Notes under the pieces: model-generated
Seen by the model: the letters and a program-made list of their open reading frames with translations, nothing else
The model's database searches: none
What the model was told of the DNA's origin: nothing
Shown here: positions 1 through 4,552 of the stretch, one piece after another
Layout of the letters: each line of letters starts with the position of its first letter
Position numbering within the stretch: the stretch's first letter is position 1
NCBI GenBank assembly: GCA_031287585.1
Contig: JAITST010000378.1
Coordinates: 1 to 5,451 of the forward strand
DNA length: 5,451 nt
Direction: 5' to 3'
Source: Planctomycetaceae bacterium
GTDB lineage: Bacteria; Planctomycetota; Planctomycetia; Pirellulales; Thermoguttaceae
Position numbers and translations under genes: made by a program

Positions 1-1
1 T

Positions 2-166
2 ACGGACTTGGTGCAGCCGATTGGTGAGAAAAGGGATTCGATTTTCGAAGACGGAGCAGATGCACAAAATCTGTGTCGGAATAGTCATCAACTTCTGGTT
101 TTTCGGATGGAATTGGATAATTCAATGAGTTTAGAACATGACCTAATTAGCGGTTTTCATATTTGA
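2..166 (+). CDS. 3' end of an unidentified reading frame (partial)
   Basis: An open frame of 54 codons enters from the left edge and stops at TGA 164-166. It reads TDLVQPIGEKRDSIFEDG at its visible start and ends in LEHDLISGFHI. I do not recognise it. The composition (acidic and hydrophobic residues mixed, no long homopolymer runs) is compatible with a real protein end, and the other two forward frames close sooner. The SHD1-like remnant continues in the same frame directly after the TGA, so this may be either the true end of an upstream gene or an earlier part of the same decayed gene, interrupted by a stop. The sequence visible here cannot decide between them. Confidence 0.3.
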   Translation, partial: TDLVQPIGEKRDSIFEDGADAQNLCRNSHQLLVFRMELDNSMSLEHDLISGFHI

Positions 167-379
167 TTGAGTAACGATAAACTATTCAAAGCCGAAGTAA
201 AATTTATTTCCTCTGACAGTAAAAACGTCACAGTAGAAAAACGCGACGGAAAACAAACAACTGTAGAACTCAAACTCTCCGCAAGTTTAACCAAGAATAT
301 GTGTAAAAACAACTCACCCCGAAACCGGACAAGCCCAAAACTGATTCGTTGCCGTAGCGACAGTAGCAGTGGTACAAAT

Positions 380-403
380 GGCTACCCACCAAAATTAGCG
401 GGT
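380..403 (+). repeat. Outer matching block of the inverted repeat, left
   Basis: This block matches the reverse complement of 1067-1090 at 20 of 24 positions. It encodes GYPPKLAG, against SPSKLAG in the partner. It shows that the duplicated unit extends well beyond the main arms, with a diverged middle between. Confidence 0.6.
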
Positions 404-418
404 AAAAAACCTTATTTT
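404..418 (+). repeat. 15-bp direct repeat, copy 1 (KKPYF codons)
   Basis: AAAAAACCTTATTTT occurs here and again exactly at 597-611. Both copies encode Lys-Lys-Pro-Tyr-Phe in the frames that carry the decayed protein. A related version (KKLYL, 535-549) lies between them, 62 bp before the second copy. This suggests that the parent protein had a repeating K-K-P-Y-[FL] unit. Confidence 0.55.
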
Positions 419-498
419 ATTGTGAATGCTTCCGATGTCCGCTCAAGTTTCCAGCGGTGCGGGAAAGTGAGGAGAGTATTTCAGTTATATATTTGTCA

Positions 499-667
499 CG
501 GTTGAAAATTGCTCCAGACCGCGATGTTACCGTGAAAAAACTTTATTTGGAAAAACGAAAATATATGACTTGCTCACCAATGAACTTGTGGAACACAAAA
601 AACCTTATTTTGACAAAAAAGACCTTAGTAGCAAACGTATTACCCCAAACATAACCTTATTACCTTA
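499..667 (+). repeat. Large imperfect inverted repeat, left arm
   Basis: The reverse complement of this stretch aligns along its full length with 786-953, with only small indels; by eye roughly three quarters or more of positions agree. The best-matching blocks are the CGGTTGAAAATTG end (499-511 with 941-953), the block coding LLTNE[LF]VE, the TACAAAAAAGATATTAGTAG-like block, and CCCCAAACATAA. Further matching blocks lie outside (380-403 with 1067-1090, 20 of 24 bases) and inside (694-709 with 769-784, 15 of 16 bases). Both arms encode the same peptide pattern, VENC, 19 residues, LLTNE[LF]VE, so the repeat appears to be two inverted copies of protein-coding DNA. Confidence 0.8.
597..611 (+). 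repeat. 15-bp direct repeat, copy 2 (KKPYF codons)
   Basis: This is an exact second copy of the 15-mer at 404-418, again reading Lys-Lys-Pro-Tyr-Phe, here in the context EHKKPYFDKKD. It lies inside the left arm of the large inverted repeat. The equivalent site in the right arm reads KLYFYKKD on the minus strand, directly after an in-frame stop. Confidence 0.55.
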
Positions 668-785
668 TTTAGAATTATGGTGAACAGCAATAAGACATCT
701 TCTAAAAACCTATTGACTCAAAACAGCAAACCACGTAAAATTAGATACTTGTTAAACGAAATGGTGGAGTTTTTAGAAGTTGTCA
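668..785. other. Central spacer of the inverted repeat
   Basis: This AT-rich stretch lies between the two main arms. It contains an inner pair, GACATCTTCTAAAAAC (694-709) and its near-complement at 769-784, and about 59 bp of unmatched sequence between them. I see no open frame, promoter or RNA gene that I could support. Confidence 0.5.
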
Positions 786-953
786 TAAGGTAATTAATGT
801 TATGTTTGGGGAAACGCTCATTGCTACTAATATCTTTTTTGTAAAAATAAAGTTTTTATTCCACAAATTCATTGGTAAGTAGTGAGGGTATCATTTGTTT
901 ATCCAAATAAGGTTTGGTTACGGCTACATCACGACGCAAACAATTTTCAACCG
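786..953 (-). repeat. Large imperfect inverted repeat, right arm
   Basis: This is the partner of 499-667 in opposite orientation; the two are separated by 118 bp (668-785). That separating stretch contains the inner matching block (694-709 with 769-784), leaving an unmatched centre of about 59 bp at 710-768. The two copies run tail to tail, with their coding directions converging on the centre. Confidence 0.8.
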
Positions 954-1066
954 CGTTCGGTATATTTCACCTTATCGAACGAACCATCGTACCGAACTAA
1001 CAGTTGAACATCAAAAAAATATAACAACTTTGTATTAAACTTGTAAGGAAGATTGTACCAAAATCG

Positions 1067-1090
1067 CCCCGCTAATTTTGATGGGGAGAC
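1067..1090 (-). repeat. Outer matching block of the inverted repeat, right
   Basis: This is the partner of 380-403. It ends only 36 bp before the hemB start codon, so the duplicated segment probably reaches into the region where the hemB promoter would be expected. Confidence 0.6.
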
Positions 1091-1114
1091 AAAATTTTTT
1101 ACACAACAAACATT

Positions 1115-1120
1115 TATACA
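1115..1120 (+). promoter_or_regulatory. Candidate -10 element of hemB (possibly leaderless)
   Basis: TATACA ends six bases before the hemB ATG. If used, transcription would begin at or next to the A of the start codon. No Shine-Dalgarno is visible in the preceding 20 bases, which fits leaderless translation, but no recognisable -35 sits at the usual distance, so this is tentative. Confidence 0.2.
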
Positions 1121-1126
1121 CAAACA

Positions 1127-2119
1127 ATGTTTCCAATTCAAAGATTACGCCGTCTTCGCTACGAGCCGCGAGTGCGGGCGTTGGTACGTGAAACGCGGCT
1201 TTCGGTTGAGCGGTTGATTATGCCGCTCTTTGTGCGACCGGGTAACAACTTGCGTGTTCCGATAAACTCAATGCCGGGCAACTTCCAACTTTCTATCGAC
1301 GAACTTGTCAAGGAAGCGGTTGAGTGTTCGCGCCGCGGCATCGGCGGAATACTGTTGTTCGGTATTCCAGAAACAAAGGACGCTGTCGGCAGCGACGCGA
1401 TGAGCGATAACGGTATTGTTGCAAACGCGGTACGTGCAGTGAAAGACGCAGTCGGGGACAGTTTACTTGTGATAACTGACGTATGTTTTTGTGAATACAC
1501 AGAACACGGTCATTGCGGAGTGTTGACGGAGCGGCGCGCGGGAGTGTGGGATGTTGATAACGACCCGACGCTTGATAACATCGTACGTCAGACATTAGTC
1601 CACGCACGGGCGGGAGCGGACATCGTTGCACCGAGCGGGATGATGGACGGAATGATTGGTGCGATGCGTCGCGGGCTGGATGCCGATGGTTTCTCGTATC
1701 TACCGATAATGAGTTACGCGGTAAAGTACGCAAGTAGTTTTTACGGACCGTTCCGCGAAGCCGCCGAGAGTGCGCCGAAGTCGGGTAATCGCCGTTCATA
1801 CCAAATGGATCCCGCTGCCGCCGCTGAACAAGCACTGCGTGAAGTGGCGTTAGACTTGGAAGAAGGAGCGGATATAGTAATGGTAAAACCGGCGTTACCG
1901 TACTTGGACATCATCCGTCAGGTAAGCGAAAATTATGCGGGGGTACCGTTAGCGGCATACAATGTTTCGGGAGAATACAGTATGCTGAAAGCCGCCGCCC
2001 AAAATGGCTGGCTGGACGAAAAATCCGCAGTAATAGAATCACTAACATCAATAACACGAGCCGGTGCGGGAATAATACTGACGTACTGGGCAAAGGATAT
2101 TGCGGATTGGATGAGTTGA
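1127..2119 (+). CDS. hemB: Delta-aminolevulinic acid dehydratase (porphobilinogen synthase)
   Basis: This cytosolic enzyme joins two 5-aminolevulinate molecules into porphobilinogen, the pyrrole precursor of haem and other tetrapyrroles. At 330 residues it is full length for the family. The start MFPIQRLRRLR is the typical HemB beginning and the end YWAKDIADWM is also typical. The zinc site is intact: DVCFCEYTEHGHCG with Cys120, Cys122 and Cys130, marking the Zn-dependent type rather than the Mg/Asp type. Both active-site lysines are present: Lys200 in MSYAVKYASSFYGPFR and Lys254 in MVKPALPYLD (the Schiff-base lysine). SGEYSM (281-286) is also conserved. No clear Shine-Dalgarno precedes the ATG. 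The gene stands alone, convergent with the minus-strand genes downstream, and directly follows the decayed repeat region. The longer antisense frames inside it are shadows. Confidence 0.97.
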   Translation: MFPIQRLRRLRYEPRVRALVRETRLSVERLIMPLFVRPGNNLRVPINSMPGNFQLSIDELVKEAVECSRRGIGGILLFGIPETKDAVGSDAMSDNGIVANAVRAVKDAVGDSLLVITDVCFCEYTEHGHCGVLTERRAGVWDVDNDPTLDNIVRQTLVHARAGADIVAPSGMMDGMIGAMRRGLDADGFSYLPIMSYAVKYASSFYGPFREAAESAPKSGNRRSYQMDPAAAAEQALREVALDLEEGADIVMVKPALPYLDIIRQVSENYAGVPLAAYNVSGEYSMLKAAAQNGWLDEKSAVIESLTSITRAGAGIILTYWAKDIADWMS

Positions 2120-2142
2120 TGTTAGGCGTGTAAATAATAAAA

Positions 2143-2168
2143 TAGGGACGAATAACAATTCGCCCCTA
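2143..2168 (-). terminator. Stem-loop terminator between convergent genes
   Basis: TAGGGACGAAT, loop AACA, ATTCGCCCCTA form an 11-bp stem. Read on the minus strand every position pairs (one G-U) and the stem is followed by TTTTATTATT. On the plus strand there is an A-C mismatch and no T run. It therefore fits best as the terminator of the small secreted protein gene ending at 2196, although it may also slow transcription coming from hemB. Its GTAGGGGCGAAT-type arms resemble a short palindrome dispersed in many genomes. Confidence 0.65.
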
Positions 2169-2195
2169 CGGTGATATGAACAATAATAGTTCTTC

Positions 2196-2615
2196 TTACT
2201 GTCGCCCGTGCGGTGTCGGGTCTCCGCTTATTCCTTTGTACCAATGTCCATAGTTACGGTATGCAGCGGCTCCTCTTGCTCCGGTGGACGGACCGCCTGC
2301 TTTGGGGGCTTGCAGTCCTTGACCGTCGTTTTGTCCACTATTAAAACCGCCGCCTCCGCCGCTTACTTGGTCTTGCAATTCTCTTGTTGCCGACTGCGTG
2401 CGCCGGAGTTGTTGGGCTTGCGCATTCAACGCGTTGTTGTACTCTTGCTGCGGTTTGATATACGAATAGTAAGAATTTAGACCGCCGCGATTCAAATTTT
2501 TGTCGCGCAGCATCAACCAAGGGCTAACTGCTGGTGACTGTGCTGATGCAGTCATTGATGTGACTACGCTCAACAATACGATTCCAATAATCAGATTTAT
2601 TTTAGATGTTTTCAT
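2196..2615 (-). CDS. Small secreted protein with SPAVSPW motif
   Basis: A 139-residue protein with a clear signal peptide: KTSK, a hydrophobic stretch (residues 8-20), then TASA before Gln26, the likely cleavage site. The mature part starts SPAVSPWLMLRDKN, then LNSYYSYIKPQQEYNNAL. A Gln/Arg-rich, probably helical stretch (about 54-84) leads into a Gly-rich linker (GGGGGF, 86-91), and the protein ends RNYGHWYKG with a polar tail. I recognise the VSPWL...GL..YYSY.KP pattern from uncharacterised planctomycete proteins; no function is known to me. The start at 2615 is chosen over an upstream alternative at 2768 because of the signal peptide, a GGAG eight bases before the ATG, and a promoter that lies inside the longer version. 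It follows the export lipoprotein gene on the same strand (178 bp gap), which suggests an envelope or exopolysaccharide-related role (inference). Confidence 0.8.
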   Translation of the reverse strand: MKTSKINLIIGIVLLSVVTSMTASAQSPAVSPWLMLRDKNLNRGGLNSYYSYIKPQQEYNNALNAQAQQLRRTQSATRELQDQVSGGGGGFNSGQNDGQGLQAPKAGGPSTGARGAAAYRNYGHWYKGISGDPTPHGRQ

Positions 2616-2623
2616 GATAGTTA

Positions 2624-2627
2624 CTCC
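2624..2627 (-). promoter_or_regulatory. Shine-Dalgarno of the small secreted protein
   Basis: GGAG on the minus strand, eight bases before the ATG at 2615, decides this start over the in-frame alternative at 2768. Confidence 0.7.
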
Positions 2628-2651
2628 ATAATGTTTGTGAATAGAATATAC

Positions 2652-2667
2652 GTCGTCTTGTGACGAC
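2652..2667 (-). other. Small hairpin in the predicted 5' leader
   Basis: GTCGTC, four-base loop, GACGAC form a perfect 6-bp stem. It lies between the predicted transcription start (about 2672) and the Shine-Dalgarno at 2627-2624. It could stabilise the leader or influence translation. No riboswitch class is recognised. Confidence 0.4.
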
Positions 2668-2678
2668 TCGTAAATACA

Positions 2679-2687
2679 ATTATACCA
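2679..2687 (-). promoter_or_regulatory. Extended -10 promoter for the small secreted protein
   Basis: TGGTATAAT on the minus strand is a perfect consensus -10 with the TGn extension, which makes the weak -35 region acceptable. Transcription would begin near 2672, giving a leader of about 57 bases with the hairpin and GGAG site. It implies that this gene can be expressed separately from the upstream export gene. Confidence 0.55.
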
Positions 2688-2724
2688 CAAACGTTTGAGG
2701 AAGTATAGAGGCAAAGTGTAAAGT

Positions 2725-2740
2725 TTGTACAATGGTACAA
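2725..2740. repeat. Operator-like inverted repeat
   Basis: TTGTAC, four bases, GTACAA is a perfect 6-bp inverted repeat. It overlaps an 8-bp tandem duplication (GTACAATG twice, 2727-2742). It lies about 40-55 bp upstream of the -10 at 2684-2679, a plausible activator or repressor position, but no regulator is identified. Confidence 0.3.
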
Positions 2741-2793
2741 TGTAATCGGTCACCCAATTGACAAACAAACTCTACACTTCACTCTCTACGCTA

Positions 2794-3903
2794 TTAATAA
2801 TATCCGCCGGTTGTTGCACCGCTTAGGTAATATTGCCAGCCGGAAAATGTGCTGCTCATTAGCATCGAGATACCGAGTACACGTTCGACAGGTGCAATCC
2901 ACTTTGCTAGCATACCATCCATCATCACCCAACGGTCTTCTACAACATAAACTCTGTCACCGGGTAATAGTTGATAATTCGTCTGCGATTGTGCGTATGC
3001 GGTCACTGCAATCCAGTCAACCGGTAATATCACCGGCTTATTCGTGTTGTGAACCGGTCTCGCAACCCAAATTCGTTTTGAACATTGCGGCATTAGCCCG
3101 TTGACATTTGAAATCGCTTTGAGTACGTTTTCGTTTCCAGTATAAGGAAACGACCAAACCATTTCCTGTCTCGCTACCGACTGGAATATAACATAATAAT
3201 CTTTGCTGTTGAAACTATAAACATCAACCGCAATCTGTGGATGATCGAGGTGTTTCGACAGGAAAAACTCTATCGCCTCACGACATTCATCAACCGTCAA
3301 ACCGTTGACATAAACCCGTCCGTAAGAACCGAGTGTAATGTAACCATCGGGACCAATCAAGTGTTCCCCATTTATCTGTTGTATCTCGCCCATTGACGCA
3401 AGTTGAACAGTAACTTGCGGGTCAATGATTGTCCCGTTCGGGTTGTCGCTTGAAACCGCGAGATGATTACGTATAACTGTCGAGATGTCGTCAATTGAAA
3501 CACCGGCGGCGACGACGGTACCGTATGAATAACCGAGATTGATTTTACCGCCCGGCTCAATTGTGTAACGTCCGCGAATCGGTTCTTCTTCTAGCGTGTC
3601 TGGTACTAATATGCTCAATTGGTCAAACACTCGCAAAACATACGGCGAACGTGGAACTAAATGAACCGCGTCAACTGTTATTATGTCTGAACATTCAAGA
3701 TAATAATGCGGCAATGAGGACTTCGCGACTTCGTTGCCAACATCACGAAACGCTGGCACCCCGGCTGGTTTAGGATCCCAAAACGCCGTCCGTGATACCA
3801 AACAACCACTCGAACTGCATAGAACCACAAGCAGCAAAAAACTACTGGCAACTCGTAACAACAAGCTAGAACAGATTTTTGTTTGTGACTTTATCTTATA
3901 CAC
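2794..3903 (-). CDS. Polysaccharide export lipoprotein (Wza-like, planctomycete type)
   Basis: This is an envelope lipoprotein of the polysaccharide biosynthesis/export family, whose members form the periplasmic/outer-membrane part of exopolysaccharide secretion. With the GTG start at 3903 it has 369 residues. A basic N-terminus (KIKSQTK) and hydrophobic stretch LLLRVASSFLLLVVL end in the lipobox SSSGC, lipidation Cys34. A Poly_export domain (about 87-168) begins YVLRVFDQLSILVPDT, followed by a second beta-rich unit with INGEHLIGPDGYITLGSYG (about 177-230). An SLBB-like region (about 234-323) contains FPYTGNENVLKAISNVNG, KRIWVARP, LPVDW and NYQLLPGDRVYVVED. IAPVERVLG follows near the C-terminus. 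The frame also extends to a GTG at 3999 (401 residues) with a GGAG nine bases upstream; I prefer 3903 because the longer form would place the lipobox at residue 66. A candidate promoter lies upstream at 4097-4069. The partner chain-length and polymerase genes are not in the window. Confidence 0.9.
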   Translation of the reverse strand: MYKIKSQTKICSSLLLRVASSFLLLVVLCSSSGCLVSRTAFWDPKPAGVPAFRDVGNEVAKSSLPHYYLECSDIITVDAVHLVPRSPYVLRVFDQLSILVPDTLEEEPIRGRYTIEPGGKINLGYSYGTVVAAGVSIDDISTVIRNHLAVSSDNPNGTIIDPQVTVQLASMGEIQQINGEHLIGPDGYITLGSYGRVYVNGLTVDECREAIEFFLSKHLDHPQIAVDVYSFNSKDYYVIFQSVARQEMVWSFPYTGNENVLKAISNVNGLMPQCSKRIWVARPVHNTNKPVILPVDWIAVTAYAQSQTNYQLLPGDRVYVVEDRWVMMDGMLAKWIAPVERVLGISMLMSSTFSGWQYYLSGATTGGYY

Positions 3904-3911
3904 GGCTGATA

Positions 3912-3915
3912 TCCT
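3912..3915 (-). promoter_or_regulatory. Shine-Dalgarno supporting the GTG start at 3903
   Basis: AGGA on the minus strand lies eight bases before the GTG at 3903. The competing GTG at 3999 also has a candidate site (GGAG, 4012-4009), so the ribosome sites alone do not settle the start; the signal peptide length does. Confidence 0.4.
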
Positions 3916-4036
3916 ACTTCCATTTTGCACCACATTCCGCGAAGGACGCGATTGTGCGAAACTACTAATACGACGAACACTTGAAAGTGCATACCACACA
4001 TTCCCCTACTCCGTCGAGGTATCGTAGATAGCATCG

Positions 4037-4063
4037 TTTGCCGTTCACAAGATTGCTGGCAAA
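4037..4063. repeat. Short inverted repeat in the export gene leader
   Basis: TTTGCC and GGCAAA are perfect 6-bp complements, 15 bases apart. They lie just downstream of the predicted export-gene promoter. No T run follows on either strand, so it is not a convincing terminator for the gene ending at 4100; it may be an operator or a leader stem. Confidence 0.3.
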
Positions 4064-4068
4064 AGAAT

Positions 4069-4097
4069 AATATAGATTTTTTGCAAAATTATATCAA
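4069..4097 (-). promoter_or_regulatory. Sigma-70-type promoter of the export lipoprotein gene
   Basis: On the minus strand TTGATA (4097-4092), a 17-bp spacer and TATATT (4074-4069) each match five of six consensus bases. Transcription would start near 4062. It begins directly after the queD stop codon, so the export gene is likely transcribed from its own promoter as well as, possibly, by read-through. Confidence 0.55.
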
Positions 4098-4099
4098 GA

Positions 4100-4519
4100 C
4101 TATCCGTTATAATTGGCATAGGGCGAGTAAGTTGCAAAACAATTTTTGGTTTCCCAAAGTGTAACAGAATGAACGGGAAAACCGAAAATAACGGCTTTTT
4201 CGTATATTAGACGGGCAATATTTTCTGCAGTGGGATTGGATTGCATAACGTTTACCGGTTCACCAGCAACACGCAAAACATCAAGAAGCGGGTCGGACTG
4301 GGACAACAAAAGTTTGTGGTCTAACTCCGAATCAATCCAGTTACCAAGTTGACGTTTAATTTCCGCAAAGTCAACAACCATTCCGAGTTCATCAGTATCC
4401 TCAGATTGTAAAGTAACACGAACCACTCCGTTATGCCCGTGCAAATGAGCGCAACGTCCGGCGTATCCGAGTAAACGGTGGGCGTAACAAAAATTGAAGT
4501 CGCGTGAAACTGTAAACAT
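4100..4519 (-). CDS. queD: 6-carboxytetrahydropterin synthase (QueD / PTPS family)
   Basis: This cytosolic zinc enzyme of the 6-pyruvoyl-tetrahydropterin synthase family most likely converts 7,8-dihydroneopterin triphosphate to 6-carboxytetrahydropterin in the 7-deazaguanine (queuosine) pathway. It has 139 residues, slightly longer than the E. coli protein. Zinc ligands are His14 (CYAHRLL), His27 and His29 (LHGHNG); the catalytic Cys23 sits four residues before His27, as in the CxxLHGH motif. VVDFAEIK (48-55), the LDHKLL relay pair Asp67-His68, NPTAENIA (95-102) and Glu123 in LWETKN complete the active site. The start M-FTVSRDFNF is typical for the family. It begins 33 bp after the stop of the upstream SUMF1-fold gene, so co-transcription is likely, though no strong Shine-Dalgarno is seen. 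A true pyruvoyl-tetrahydropterin synthase is the alternative; the active-site Cys arrangement favours QueD. The other Que genes are not in the window. Confidence 0.88.
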   Translation of the reverse strand: MFTVSRDFNFCYAHRLLGYAGRCAHLHGHNGVVRVTLQSEDTDELGMVVDFAEIKRQLGNWIDSELDHKLLLSQSDPLLDVLRVAGEPVNVMQSNPTAENIARLIYEKAVIFGFPVHSVTLWETKNCFATYSPYANYNG

Positions 4520-4552
4520 TGTGTTATTCTTAAAATGATTTTGACACGTGCG

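Larger units (their letters stand above)
167..683 (+). pseudogene. Decayed gene with SHD1-like domain followed by KPYF-motif segment
   Basis: Positions 185-290 encode FKAEVKFISSDSKNVTVEKR, then DGKQTTVELKLS. This matches the pattern of SHD1 (SLA1 homology domain 1) modules common in planctomycete proteins: FxAxFVS...VTLxKxDGKxxTVxLxKLS followed by DQxYV. The expected last element is present, but in a different frame (NQEYV at 289-303) and directly followed by TAA 304-306, so there is a frameshift plus a stop. Downstream, the frames 167-505, 457-654 and a third frame ending at TGA 681-683 each carry pieces of one further segment: KLAGKKPYF, then RDVTV, then VENC...LLTNELVEHKKPYFDKKDLSS. No single frame holds the whole. 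The TTG at 167 has no Shine-Dalgarno and immediately follows a stop, so I do not call an intact 112-residue protein. Function of the parent gene is unknown; SHD1 modules are usually parts of larger proteins. Confidence 0.5.
784..1111 (-). pseudogene. Second decayed copy of the KPYF-motif protein segment
   Basis: Read on the minus strand, this gives KLAGRFWYN, then LLVRYDGSFDKVKYTERG and a stop (frame 947-1141). In a shifted frame it continues VENCLRRDVAVTKPYLDK...SLLTNEFVE, stop, KLYFYKKDISSNE, ending near YLMTTSKN. The stop after NEFVE falls where the left copy has HKK: three bases are lost and a Lys codon has become TAA. The copy therefore carries at least one frameshift and one internal stop. 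Combining both copies suggests a parent reading VRYDGSFDKVKYT-VENC-RRDVTVTKPYLDK...LLTNELVEHKKPYFDKKDLSS. I do not recognise this family. The 64-residue frame at 947-1141 overlaps the hemB start and is not a gene in its own right. Confidence 0.55.

Noticed and set aside
164..166. TGA recoding (readthrough as Trp or Sec)
   Set aside because: TGA is used as the normal stop of hemB and of the SUMF1-fold gene, no Sec insertion structure was recognised, and the downstream frame is itself broken.
457..654. 65-residue plus-strand frame as an independent gene
   Set aside because: Homology with the right arm moves between this frame and the third frame within it, so it is a fragment of a broken gene.
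499..953. MITE or insertion-sequence interpretation of the inverted repeat
   Set aside because: No sharp ends, target-site duplication or transposase were seen; the arms share a coding pattern and similarity fades irregularly outward, which fits gene remnants better.
947..1141. 64-residue minus-strand frame upstream of hemB
   Set aside because: It overlaps the hemB start and is only part of the decayed right-hand repeat copy, whose homology continues in another frame after its stop.
1308..1835. 175-residue open frame antisense to hemB
   Set aside because: It lies wholly inside hemB, is rich in Arg and Ser as expected of an opposite-strand shadow, and has no recognisable domain; hemB is unambiguous.
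2616..2768. N-terminal extension of the small secreted protein to 2768
   Set aside because: The extra 51 residues would bury the signal peptide; a strong extended -10 and a GGAG site lie inside that stretch.
3734..4027. 97-residue plus-strand frame opposite the export gene start
   Set aside because: It is a shadow of the export lipoprotein frame and its leader, with no domain or ribosome site.
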